From assembly GCA_943323675.2 (NCBI GenBank), contig CALPIR020000049.1:1-13209 (forward strand): a stretch of DNA of 13,209 nucleotides, read 5' to 3'. The notes beneath the pieces were generated by a model. It made no database searches, was not told where the DNA came from, and worked only from the letters and a program-made list of their open reading frames with translations. Numbering within the stretch: the first letter of the stretch is position 1; every line of letters starts with the position of its first letter. Of this stretch, positions 1 through 7,001 are shown piece by piece. Made by a program: the position numbers and the translations under genes. The stretch is from Chitinophaga pinensis (lineage in GTDB: Bacteria; Bacteroidota; Bacteroidia; UKL13-3).

Positions 1-837
1 AACGCTAAACGATGCAATGCCATTCTGATCGGTTTGTGTTTGTGCACCAAAATCCATCTTACCTTGTTCAACAATCATTTTCATAGGTAAATAAGGCACC
101 ATGAGTTTACCTTTGTTGGTGTCAGTAAAAAACACCTCCACATCAAATGGATGTTGAATGGGTTTTCCAACTTTACCACTTAATAAACTTACTTTACTTT
201 TAACAGATACAACGTATAACTGTTTTTGTATGGATGAAATGAGCTCATTAACTAGGTATACATTTTTACCGAGGTATTCGGTTTGTAAATCTTCATTTAA
301 ATAATCCTGAATGGTGGTTAATGCTTTAAGTTTTAATCGTAATACTTGTACATAGTTTGTTTTCACATCCAACTCTTCGGTACGGGCAAAAAAATCTTCG
401 GCACGCGCAATGGCATTCATCATTCTTTTCCTACGCATTTCGGCATATTGCGATTTATTCAAGCGCATATAAATCCAAAAGTATTCGGCATTTTCCCAGC
501 TATCAACAACCTCATAATTCTCAATTTCGTTGAGAGCCGTAATTTTCACCAAGCTTTCAAACTGCTGTTTAAACTCTGCATTATTTTGCAATGATTGAAG
601 TACAGAGTTAGAAGATACATTTACTTTAATTTCTGAAATCAAATCATTAAGTGCTTCCTTTTTAGCAGCTTGTTGGTAGTTTTGGGTATTGTTGTTTTTT
701 TGCGCAATACCAACACCCACATAGAATGCATCGTTAACCGGGCGCTGGTTTACCCATGTTGGTTTTTTATTGGCTTTGTGTGATGCACAGGAAGCCAAAG
801 TAAAAACTGCAAGTAATAATGTTAAATACTTAAACAT
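1..837 (-). CDS. LPP20-like lipoprotein, 3' end beyond window
   Basis: The frame is open from an ATG at 837 to the left edge (279 codons, no stop), so the C-terminus is missing. The N-terminus is a lipoprotein signal: MFKYLTLLLAVFTLASC, with lipobox LASC and Cys17 as the lipidation site. The mature part begins with a PTWVNQRPVNDAFYVGVG-type segment, then an Ala/Lys-rich helix (AAKKEALNDLISEIKVNVSS) and a hydrophobic strand (EYFWIYMRLNKSQYAEM). This is the arrangement of LPP20-type lipoproteins common in Bacteroidota. The later part (about residues 230-279) looks beta-rich and may be an Ig-like domain. It shares short motifs with the neighbour at 933-1532 (EF..QFE.L against EF..KFEEL), so the two are probably distant paralogues. 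A terminator-like hairpin separates them, so this gene may have its own promoter, although I found no consensus one. Function unknown; an envelope-anchored protein is inferred from the signal. Confidence 0.8.
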   Translation of the reverse strand, partial: MFKYLTLLLAVFTLASCASHKANKKPTWVNQRPVNDAFYVGVGIAQKNNNTQNYQQAAKKEALNDLISEIKVNVSSNSVLQSLQNNAEFKQQFESLVKITALNEIENYEVVDSWENAEYFWIYMRLNKSQYAEMRRKRMMNAIARAEDFFARTEELDVKTNYVQVLRLKLKALTTIQDYLNEDLQTEYLGKNVYLVNELISSIQKQLYVVSVKSKVSLLSGKVGKPIQHPFDVEVFFTDTNKGKLMVPYLPMKMIVEQGKMDFGAQTQTDQNGIASFSV

Positions 838-872
838 GGAATTGGGTTGTTGAAAATGAAAACAATAGAAAC

Positions 873-912
873 AAAAAGAACACGCAGCGAAAATTCTCCG
901 TGTGTTCTTTTT
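873..912 (-). terminator. Intrinsic terminator hairpin after the 933-1532 lipoprotein gene
   Basis: Left arm AAAAAGAACACGC (873-885) pairs with right arm GTGTGTTCTTTTT (900-912) through about 13 pairs, one of them G-U. On both strands the stem is flanked by an A tract and a T tract. It begins 21 bases past the stop of the leftward-transcribed lipoprotein gene and ends before the next leftward gene at 837. This is the shape of a Rho-independent terminator. Because of its symmetry it could also stop transcription coming from the other side. Confidence 0.7.
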
Positions 913-932
913 GGGGTGATTAAACAATAAAA

Positions 933-1532
933 CTAGTTGCCTGACTTCTCTTTGGCCAACTTCTCCATTTCACTGTTAAATATTTCTTCAAACTTTTTCT
1001 TATCGTAGTCTTGAGCAATTTTTTGGTTTTGTCCAATTGCTTTATCCATACCTTCTAACACTGTTTTTTTATTGGCTTCAATAGCAACCCAATACGTATA
1101 GGTATTGTTGGTTTCTTTAAAAATTTTCTCGCCTATTACTGCTACATCAGTTAAACTTTGGTTGGTTACCTCACGGGCCAACTCTTCAAATTTATTGGTA
1201 AACTCTTGGTTAGTTCCAATCTGACGTTGGTTGGTATATTGTTCAGTTACTTTTTTCATGGTGGATTGAATCATACCAGCCATTTCACTCTTTGCATTTT
1301 GTAATGCTATCTTTTTTGCAGTAACCATGTCTATACTGTTTCCTGAAGAACGGGCTCTGAATATTTCTTTGTTGGTTTCAAATTCTTTGCCCATAAAAGG
1401 AACACTAATTTCTGTAGCTCCTGTTTGCTTTTCTATGGGTGTACCTTTTTTCGACTTACATGCTACAGTAACGCTAGCCATGGCCCCTAATAATACGGCT
1501 GCACTTAGCAGCTTACTTGCCTGATTTTTCAT
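933..1532 (-). CDS. Small LPP20-like lipoprotein
   Basis: A 199-aa protein. The first 25 residues form a lipoprotein signal peptide: two Lys/Gln-rich turns, a hydrophobic core and the lipobox VTVAC with Cys25. The mature part is mostly charged and helical. It has a central segment (KKIALQNAKSEMAGMIQSTM, about residues 73-92) resembling the N-terminal helix of LPP20-type domains, then EFTNKFEELAREVTNQSL and a strand with YTYWVAIEANKK. The C-terminus is a Lys/Glu-rich helix (KKKFEEIFNSEMEKLAKEK). The order of elements matches the longer lipoprotein at 1-837, though this one stops after the core domain. It has its own promoter (1558-1588) and terminator (873-912), so it is likely monocistronic. 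Anchoring in the envelope is inferred; the molecular role is unknown. Confidence 0.85.
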   Translation of the reverse strand: MKNQASKLLSAAVLLGAMASVTVACKSKKGTPIEKQTGATEISVPFMGKEFETNKEIFRARSSGNSIDMVTAKKIALQNAKSEMAGMIQSTMKKVTEQYTNQRQIGTNQEFTNKFEELAREVTNQSLTDVAVIGEKIFKETNNTYTYWVAIEANKKTVLEGMDKAIGQNQKIAQDYDKKKFEEIFNSEMEKLAKEKSGN

Positions 1533-1557
1533 AGTAATAATTGTTAAAGTTTAGGTT

Positions 1558-1588
1558 CAAAATTAATTTATAACTCGACTTTATCAAA
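1558..1588 (-). promoter_or_regulatory. Bacteroidota-type promoter of the 933-1532 lipoprotein gene
   Basis: Read on the minus strand there is a -33 element TTTG (1588-1585), a spacer of exactly 19 bases and a -7 element TAATTTTG (1565-1558). This matches the published Bacteroidota consensus TTTG-N19-TAnnTTTG at every fixed position. It lies about 25 bases before the ATG at 1532, giving a short AT-rich leader without a Shine-Dalgarno sequence, as is usual in the phylum. The position in the 115-base gap behind the patatin gene indicates independent transcription of this lipoprotein. Confidence 0.75.
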
Positions 1589-1647
1589 TGCAATGCCAAG
1601 ATTCTTAAAAACAGCTAAAACAATGCTAAAACCAAGTAAATTAAATC

Positions 1648-2433
1648 CTAAAACAAATCCTCCTTAATTTGGTGGATTATACTTTGGGTATGATCGTAAC
1701 CTGTTTGTAATATTTGTTGGGCAGAAGAGAGTTTAAATAAATGAAAATCCATTAACCCAGGAGGCTCAATATAAATATCGCATTTGGGTATATTGGGTTG
1801 CACATTTGCCCTAACAGCTAAGTGCATAATTCTATCTGCATAATTCCTTACCGATGTAAATTGCTTGGCCTCACTTACAGGGTTTACATTAACACCAATA
1901 ATATCATCACAAAGCAATTGAATTGGCTCTACTGGCAGGTTGTTCATTAATCCGCCATCCACATAATAGTCGCCATCAATAAGCATAGGTTTAAGCACCA
2001 TAGGAATAGCGCAACTGGCCATTACTGCAGGCATTAACTGTCCCGTATTAAAATAGTGCACACGTGCTTTGGTAAAGTTTGTTGCACAAATGTGTAATGG
2101 CAATTTTAAATCTTCAAACGTTTGGGCACGCAATTGTTTTTGCAATGTCCGTTGTAAGCCATCAGCTTTTAACAATCCAAATGCTGGCCTGTAAAAACTA
2201 AGTATTTTGTATATGTCAAGCTTTGCAAAAATTTCAAAAATTTCATCAGGAGTATACCCATCCGCATACAAAACACCTACTATACTACCTGCACTAGATG
2301 AAGAAATCACATCCGGGAAAATGCCGTTTTCATTAAGTGCTTTAAGTACGCCAATGTGAGCAAATCCCCTTGCACCACCACCCGAAAGCACAATGCCTAA
2401 TTTATGTTTTTTCTCGGTATCAGGTTGCTTCAT
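1648..2433 (-). CDS. Patatin-like phospholipase (RssA/YchK-like)
   Basis: A 261-aa single-domain patatin-family protein, predicted to act as a Ser-Asp dyad lipid acyl hydrolase. Visible landmarks are the oxyanion-hole loop SGGGARGFAHIGVL (GGGARG about residues 18-23), the nucleophile elbow ISSSSAGSIVG with Ser47 as presumed nucleophile, and the dyad Asp in VDGGLMNNLPVEP (Asp159). All three are in family order. The elbow is odd: family consensus is G-x-S-x-G, but here the first Gly is Ser (S-S-S-A-G). There is no signal peptide or TM segment, so it is probably cytoplasmic or peripheral. I chose the ATG at 2433; a GTG directly before it (2436) would add one residue. It starts 32 bases after the FadL-like gene ends, on the same strand, so it is probably the last gene of an operon with it. 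Substrate cannot be read from sequence. Confidence 0.9.
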   Translation of the reverse strand: MKQPDTEKKHKLGIVLSGGGARGFAHIGVLKALNENGIFPDVISSSSAGSIVGVLYADGYTPDEIFEIFAKLDIYKILSFYRPAFGLLKADGLQRTLQKQLRAQTFEDLKLPLHICATNFTKARVHYFNTGQLMPAVMASCAIPMVLKPMLIDGDYYVDGGLMNNLPVEPIQLLCDDIIGVNVNPVSEAKQFTSVRNYADRIMHLAVRANVQPNIPKCDIYIEPPGLMDFHLFKLSSAQQILQTGYDHTQSIIHQIKEDLF

Positions 2434-2465
2434 CACACTTTAAATTTACAATAAAGTACGAACAA

Positions 2466-3998
2466 TTAAAAACGAACACCACCTGTTACGGCAACATTTA
2501 TCATGGTATGGGCGGCCTTTCCTGTTGGCGAGTAACCACTGTTTAATTGATAGGGGGTATAAAACTCATTGTACGTGGTGTGCACCAATGCTAAATCAAT
2601 AAAATAAACACCATCATTATAACCTGTACCTAAACTATATCCTTGGCGCGTTAAATCATCTTTACTTACACCAGCAATTTCATTTTTGTAAGGGCTGGTA
2701 GCCAAATTATAACCCGCACGAAAACGGTATACATCTTTTATTTTAAACTCTGCCCCTACCCGCAACTGATAGGCTTCCTGGAAATTATCCCGTGCACGGG
2801 CATTGGCATCACTAAACTCCCCCATATTAGCAGATGATAAACGGCCCTTTGCATAATTTACCATATCTGCATCAACTGAAATAAAACCCAAACGAGGATG
2901 AATGAGCATAGCACTTGCAGTGTATCTTGCAGGCGTAATAAGTTGGTATTCGTAGGTTCCTTTTGGACTTTCAATATTCATTTGCCCAATATTCGGCCAC
3001 CTGATGTCGCTACCGACCTTGTATTGGTAATCATCTTTCATATTAATACGTGATGCGGTTTGAACCGATATACCAAACCTGAAGAAATCAATAGGGCGAA
3101 GTATAAAACCAAACCTACCTGCAATACCTTGTCCAGCCGTTTTTATATCTGTATGTAAATAACTTGAACGGTAAAAATTCCCAGCAGTATCTGAAGTGGT
3201 TGTAGTAACTGTATTATTGGGGTCACTCTCGGTGAAAACAGATTTATATTCTTGGAGTAATTCATTGAAAACAAGACCCACACCCAAGTATAAAATATTA
3301 TCAAAATTTATTGCTCCAGAAAAGTTGTACTCATCCATTGCCCCACGTTTAGTAATCTGTTGAGATTGTTTAACGCGGTAATCATTATCCCCATTAAACC
3401 ATGGCGAATAGTAGGTTGAGTTGTTGTTAGCAGTATCAATTAAATAGGCATTCCAACCCATGTTATAAAATTCAAACTCGGTTCCGCTAGCGCTAATTTG
3501 GTTTGATGGAATACCATTTGATTGCTCCACAAAAAATTGAGAAAGATTACTTTTAGTATTGTAGCCTTCCATAAAAATATTTTGCTGAAAATGATTGGTA
3601 CGGTTATGCCCGAAAGAAAAGTTATAGTTGATAATCCCCTGATCAGCATCACCACTTAAACCCGAATTAACTTTACTTAGCACCACGCCAAATGAAGGAA
3701 TATTAAAATTGGTTCTGCTCTCATCTAAGCTATTGCCCAAAAAACTACCCGTTGTTAAAGTACCTGTTACAGCAGCTGATAAATGAAATTCATTTCTGCG
3801 ATACAAACCCAATCCTGCCGGGTTTAGGTAGGTTGATGAATAATCTGCGCCTACAGCACCAAAAGCACCACCTACACCTTGCGACCGCGCAGTACCTATA
3901 TTATACTGTTGTGAATAGCGTAAAATATCTGATTCGTTTTGGGCTTGGGCATAGCAACTTATGACCACAGCAGCCATCATTAATTTATACTTGTTCAT
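2466..3998 (-). CDS. FadL/OmpP1/TodX-like outer-membrane transport protein
   Basis: A 510-aa outer-membrane beta-barrel of the OmpP1/FadL/TodX superfamily; characterised members import long-chain fatty acids or hydrophobic compounds. The signal peptide MNKYKLMMAAVVISCYAQAQ precedes a mature N-terminus carrying the phylum-typical segment RSQGVGGAFGAVGADYSSTY followed by LNPAGLGLYRRNEF. The FadL hatch region has the same Gly-Gly-Ala and N-P-A-G signature. The rest alternates polar and aromatic residues as barrel strands do, and the chain ends on an aromatic strand (MINVAVTGGVRF, terminal Phe), as expected for barrel insertion. The frame stays open to an ATG at 4034, but the ATG at 3998 puts the signal peptide at the N-terminus, so I prefer it. 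It lies 39 bases after the low-complexity lipoprotein gene and 32 before the patatin gene. Substrate is unknown; hydrophobic-compound uptake is inferred from the family. Confidence 0.85.
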   Translation of the reverse strand: MNKYKLMMAAVVISCYAQAQNESDILRYSQQYNIGTARSQGVGGAFGAVGADYSSTYLNPAGLGLYRRNEFHLSAAVTGTLTTGSFLGNSLDESRTNFNIPSFGVVLSKVNSGLSGDADQGIINYNFSFGHNRTNHFQQNIFMEGYNTKSNLSQFFVEQSNGIPSNQISASGTEFEFYNMGWNAYLIDTANNNSTYYSPWFNGDNDYRVKQSQQITKRGAMDEYNFSGAINFDNILYLGVGLVFNELLQEYKSVFTESDPNNTVTTTTSDTAGNFYRSSYLHTDIKTAGQGIAGRFGFILRPIDFFRFGISVQTASRINMKDDYQYKVGSDIRWPNIGQMNIESPKGTYEYQLITPARYTASAMLIHPRLGFISVDADMVNYAKGRLSSANMGEFSDANARARDNFQEAYQLRVGAEFKIKDVYRFRAGYNLATSPYKNEIAGVSKDDLTRQGYSLGTGYNDGVYFIDLALVHTTYNEFYTPYQLNSGYSPTGKAAHTMINVAVTGGVRF

Positions 3999-4037
3999 TT
4001 TCGTGTTTATCATTAAGAATAAAGAAATAACCATTAA

Positions 4038-5378
4038 TTAACGTGGACGAGAACGTGGTGCACTTCCTCCGCCTGAGCTACCTCTGCTTCCACCACTTGG
4101 CGGAGAAGATACTCCTCCACCGCTTCTTGATGGCGATGGATTATAATTACGTGGTGCAGGTGTAGTTTCGCGTGGCGCATCGTTGCTTCTAATGGTTGGC
4201 TCATCCCTTCTATTAGGCGTAGGCTGAGTATTATTTCTATTGTTTAAATTTGGCCTTGAAGGCGCAACTTCACGTGGTTTTGAAGGCGCAACTTCTCTGT
4301 AATTACGTTCTTGATCTACGCTTTTAGGATAGGTATTATAAGACCTAGGAGTTGTATTTCTGTATTGATTAGGTGCAACATAAACAGGTTGCCCATCGCG
4401 ATTAATTAATTGTGGATCATTGCCCGAACGAGGCATAACTATTTTACCTTGATTGGGTTGTGGTGTTTGAGTTTGACCACCTCGAGGCATAGATACCCTG
4501 CCCCCATCTGCACTCCTAGGCATGTTGGTTCCTGCGCCATTACCTCTTGGACGAGAAATTTTGGCAGGTGCGTTGTTTTCGTATTGATTATGCCCCCAAC
4601 CACCAACATAATGATGTGGCCTATTACCCCAACCATACCAATTATTATAACCATAATAACCACCCCATCCCCATGGGTTATATCCCCACGGATTGTAACC
4701 CCAAGAATTAAAACCCCAAGGACTGTTAAAACTATTCCATGGCGAACACCAATTGTTACCTCCCCAAAAAGGATCGTAAAAAGAATTATAATGTGGCCAA
4801 CCCATTCCGTAGCCTGTATTCCATCCATTATTAAAACCACTATTAAAGCCCATACCTATTCCCCATCCTGAAAAATTATTCCATCCAAAGTTTAAAGTAG
4901 GTTGACCCCATTGGTTAAAGCGACCCGGATTATTGAAATAACCACCATAATTGCCTGCATATTGTCTGCGAAGCAAACTCGCTTCATTGGCTTCTTCTTC
5001 ATCACCCGAGTATGGCACCGTGCTCAAAAAGCCATCATTGTTAGAAATAACACCCATACTTTGCGTTTCTTGAGAAGCTTTGTATCTTTTATAACCATCA
5101 GCAGCATTCGGATTGGTATAATCTTTCCCATCATTATCCGGGTTAGATTGGTATTCTTGTTCAATCTGATTTTCGTTACCATACTGGGTTGGATACTTTT
5201 TAATGAGCTCATCAACATCAACCTCCGGAACATAAATCGGCTTAATACTAGAATCCTTTCGATAAAAATAAACATCATCCTCAAACCTGTTTAACACACC
5301 TTGAGGGGTATTACACGAAACCAGTGTAATTGCACCAAATAGTATGGCAGAAAAGATATTTAATTTAGGATATAGCAT
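4038..5378 (-). CDS. Gly/Asn/Trp/Tyr-rich low-complexity lipoprotein
   Basis: A 446-aa lipoprotein. Starting at the ATG at 5378, MLYPKLNIFSAILFGAITLVSC gives a proper signal with lipobox LVSC and Cys22. An upstream ATG at 5438 would add 20 residues ahead of the signal and overlap the proS promoter, so it is unlikely. Mature residues about 23-140 are acidic and soluble-looking (EDDVYFYRKDSSIKPIYVPE). Residues about 145-270 are extreme low complexity, rich in Gly, Asn, Trp, Tyr and Phe, with pentapeptide repeats of WG(Y/F)N(P/S). The rest is basic, Pro/Arg/Ser/Asn-rich and disordered, with MPR(S/G) motifs, a REVAPS(K/R)P tandem and a Ser/Gly-rich tail ending SRPR. Similar Bacteroidota proteins are sometimes labelled 'vitellogenin II precursor', a name driven by composition that should not be trusted. 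It is the first gene of the putative operon with the FadL-like barrel and patatin. Function unknown; a surface or periplasmic structural role is speculative. Confidence 0.8.
   Translation of the reverse strand: MLYPKLNIFSAILFGAITLVSCNTPQGVLNRFEDDVYFYRKDSSIKPIYVPEVDVDELIKKYPTQYGNENQIEQEYQSNPDNDGKDYTNPNAADGYKRYKASQETQSMGVISNNDGFLSTVPYSGDEEEANEASLLRRQYAGNYGGYFNNPGRFNQWGQPTLNFGWNNFSGWGIGMGFNSGFNNGWNTGYGMGWPHYNSFYDPFWGGNNWCSPWNSFNSPWGFNSWGYNPWGYNPWGWGGYYGYNNWYGWGNRPHHYVGGWGHNQYENNAPAKISRPRGNGAGTNMPRSADGGRVSMPRGGQTQTPQPNQGKIVMPRSGNDPQLINRDGQPVYVAPNQYRNTTPRSYNTYPKSVDQERNYREVAPSKPREVAPSRPNLNNRNNTQPTPNRRDEPTIRSNDAPRETTPAPRNYNPSPSRSGGGVSSPPSGGSRGSSGGGSAPRSRPR
4256..4295 (-). repeat. 24-bp-period tandem duplication inside the low-complexity lipoprotein gene
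   Basis: The 16-base string TTGAAGGCGCAACTTC occurs identically at 4256-4271 and 4280-4295, a period of 24 bases. On the coding (minus) strand it encodes two copies of an eight-residue unit, REVAPSKP then REVAPSRP, in the Pro/Arg-rich tail. The near-identity at DNA level suggests a recent in-frame duplication. Confidence 0.8.
4669..4728 (-). repeat. Four degenerate 15-bp tandem units coding WG(Y/F)N(P/S)
   Basis: Four consecutive 15-base units each start with CCCCA: 4669-4683, 4684-4698, 4699-4713 and 4714-4728. On the coding strand they give the pentapeptides of the segment SPWGFNSWGYNPWGYNPWGW. The units differ mainly at codon third positions and one variable residue, so the peptide repeat is better conserved than the DNA. 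The multiple of three keeps the frame if copy number changes. Confidence 0.75.
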
Positions 5379-5383
5379 AATAC

Positions 5384-5414
5384 TGTGTTTTATAGCTGTG
5401 AAAATATAATTTTG
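5384..5414 (+). promoter_or_regulatory. Candidate Bacteroidota promoter for proS
   Basis: On the plus strand a perfect -7 element TAATTTTG (5407-5414) is preceded at exactly 19 bases by TGTG (5384-5387), one mismatch from the -33 consensus TTTG. The predicted transcription start is about 40 bases before the proS ATG at 5464. The element lies in the 85-base divergent spacer between proS and the lipoprotein operon. For the leftward operon I saw only a poor match (TTTG 5464-5461, then TAGTATTTG 5444-5436), with non-standard spacing and an extra base in the -7 box, so I do not annotate it. Confidence 0.5.
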
Positions 5415-5463
5415 TTGCCGATTTACAGTTATAGACAAATACTATTCCAAAAACTCCAAACAA

Positions 5464-6939
5464 ATGGATAATAAAAAAGTAAAAAGAAGCGATGACTATA
5501 GTGCATGGTATAATAATTTGGTTAAATCTGCTGATTTAGCAGAACATTCAGCTGTTAAAGGTTGTATGGTAATTAAACCTTATGGTTATGCTATTTGGGA
5601 AAAGATGCAAGCTGAATTAGACAAACGCTTTAAGGAAACAGGACATCAAAATGCTTATTTTCCGTTGTTTATCCCAAAATCGTTTTTTACTAAAGAAGCA
5701 AGCCACGTTGATGGTTTTGCTAAAGAATGCGCAGTTGTTACCCATTACAGACTTAAAACAGCCGAGAATGGAGAAATTGTAGTAGACGAAACGGCCAAAC
5801 TAGAAGAAGAATTAATTGTACGTCCAACATCTGAAACCATCATTTGGAATACATACCGCGACTGGATTAAGTCGCACCGCGATTTACCCATTTTGGTTAA
5901 CCAATGGGCTAACGTAGTAAGGTGGGAAATGCGTACCCGTTTATTTTTACGCACCACCGAATTCTTGTGGCAAGAAGGACATACTGCCCATGCCACCTCT
6001 GAAGAAGCTGTTGCGGAAACCAAACAAATGTTGGAAGTATATGCCGATTTTGCAGAAAACATTTTAGCTGTACCAGTAGTAAAAGGTATTAAAACAGCCA
6101 ACGAACGCTTTGCCGGAGCTATAGAAACCTATTGTATCGAAGGTTTGATGCAAGATGGTAAAGCCTTACAAATGGGAACATCACATTTTTTAGGACAGAA
6201 TTTTGCAAAAGCATTTGATGTAAAATATGCCACAAAGGATAACAAACAAGAATATGTTTGGGCAACTTCATGGGGTGTATCAACCCGTTTAATGGGTGCA
6301 TTAATTATGAGCCACAGTGATGATGAAGGATTGATACTACCGCCAAACTTAGCGCCAATTCAAGTAGTTATTGTACCCATTATTAGCAAGAAAGAAGAAG
6401 AAAAAGAATTGGTTTTAAATAAGGCCAAGGAAATTCAAACTGCTTTGCGCAAAAAAGGCATTTCTGTGAAATTAGATGACCGTGATAACACCACTCCAGG
6501 TTATAAATTTGCCGAATATGAATTGAAAGGTGTTCCTGTGCGCATAGCTATAGGCCCTAGAGATGTAGCAAACGAAAGTGTAGAAATAGCGCGAAGAGAT
6601 ACCAAAGAAAAACAAGTAATGAGCAGTATTGACATTGATCATAAAATTGAACATTTACTTACCCAAATACAAGCTAATATTTACCAGAAGGCACTTGATT
6701 ACCGTGACCAACATATACATAACGTAAACACTTGGGAGGAATTTATAGATGCACTTGAAAATAAAACAGGATTTGTAAGTGCACATTGGGATGGCACATC
6801 AGAAACAGAAACAAAAATTAAAGAGTTAACAAAAGCCACCATAAGATGCATACCACTTAACAATCCGTTGGAAAATGGCATTTGTATACTAACCGGATCA
6901 CCAAGCGAACAGCGTGTGCTATTCGCAAGGGCTTACTAA
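5464..6939 (+). CDS. proS: Prolyl-tRNA synthetase, archaeal/eukaryote-like type
   Basis: A 491-aa class IIa aminoacyl-tRNA synthetase, charging tRNA-Pro with proline using ATP in the cytoplasm. The short ProS form lacks the large editing insertion between motifs 2 and 3 found in E. coli-type ProRS. Motif 1 lies about 31-71 (CMVIKPYGYAIWEKMQ, YFPLFIP), and motif 2 about 118-175 (VRPTSET, then VVRWEMRTRLFLRTTEFLWQ and EGHTAHAT). Motif 3 lies about 268-290 (SWGVSTRLMGALIMSHSDDE, with Arg275). The anticodon-binding domain follows (about 298-400) and then the ProS C-terminal domain ending in the family's terminal Tyr (VLFARAY). In that domain the zinc-binding Cys positions seem mostly replaced: HWDG where WCG is expected, and CILTG where CxxCG is expected. 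So zinc is probably not bound. The ATG at 5464 gives the usual N-terminus. No Shine-Dalgarno is visible. The downstream gene at 7002 may be co-transcribed. Confidence 0.97.
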   Translation: MDNKKVKRSDDYSAWYNNLVKSADLAEHSAVKGCMVIKPYGYAIWEKMQAELDKRFKETGHQNAYFPLFIPKSFFTKEASHVDGFAKECAVVTHYRLKTAENGEIVVDETAKLEEELIVRPTSETIIWNTYRDWIKSHRDLPILVNQWANVVRWEMRTRLFLRTTEFLWQEGHTAHATSEEAVAETKQMLEVYADFAENILAVPVVKGIKTANERFAGAIETYCIEGLMQDGKALQMGTSHFLGQNFAKAFDVKYATKDNKQEYVWATSWGVSTRLMGALIMSHSDDEGLILPPNLAPIQVVIVPIISKKEEEKELVLNKAKEIQTALRKKGISVKLDDRDNTTPGYKFAEYELKGVPVRIAIGPRDVANESVEIARRDTKEKQVMSSIDIDHKIEHLLTQIQANIYQKALDYRDQHIHNVNTWEEFIDALENKTGFVSAHWDGTSETETKIKELTKATIRCIPLNNPLENGICILTGSPSEQRVLFARAY

Positions 6940-7001
6940 TTTATGTTAGAAGAAACGCTGTAAAATTCATAAAAAAGTTTGATGTATAATTAACTAAAAC
7001 C

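Noticed and set aside
346..594. Open frame of 82 codons on the plus strand
   Set aside because: It lies wholly antisense to the partial lipoprotein gene (837 to 1), has no signal or domain features, and the opposite strand gives a coherent protein.
3999..4034. Longer N-terminus of the FadL-like protein from the ATG at 4034
   Set aside because: It would place 12 residues before a typical signal peptide and leave almost no gap to the upstream stop. The ATG at 3998 fits better.
4669..4728. Short regular repeats that could suggest a CRISPR array
   Set aside because: The period is 15 bases with no unique spacers, and the repeats are in frame inside a coding sequence.
4410..5294. Several long open frames on both strands within the low-complexity lipoprotein gene
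   Set aside because: They are by-products of the biased codon composition of the Gly/Asn/Trp-rich gene. Their translations are Ile/Thr/Val-rich low-complexity strings without starts or motifs that make sense.
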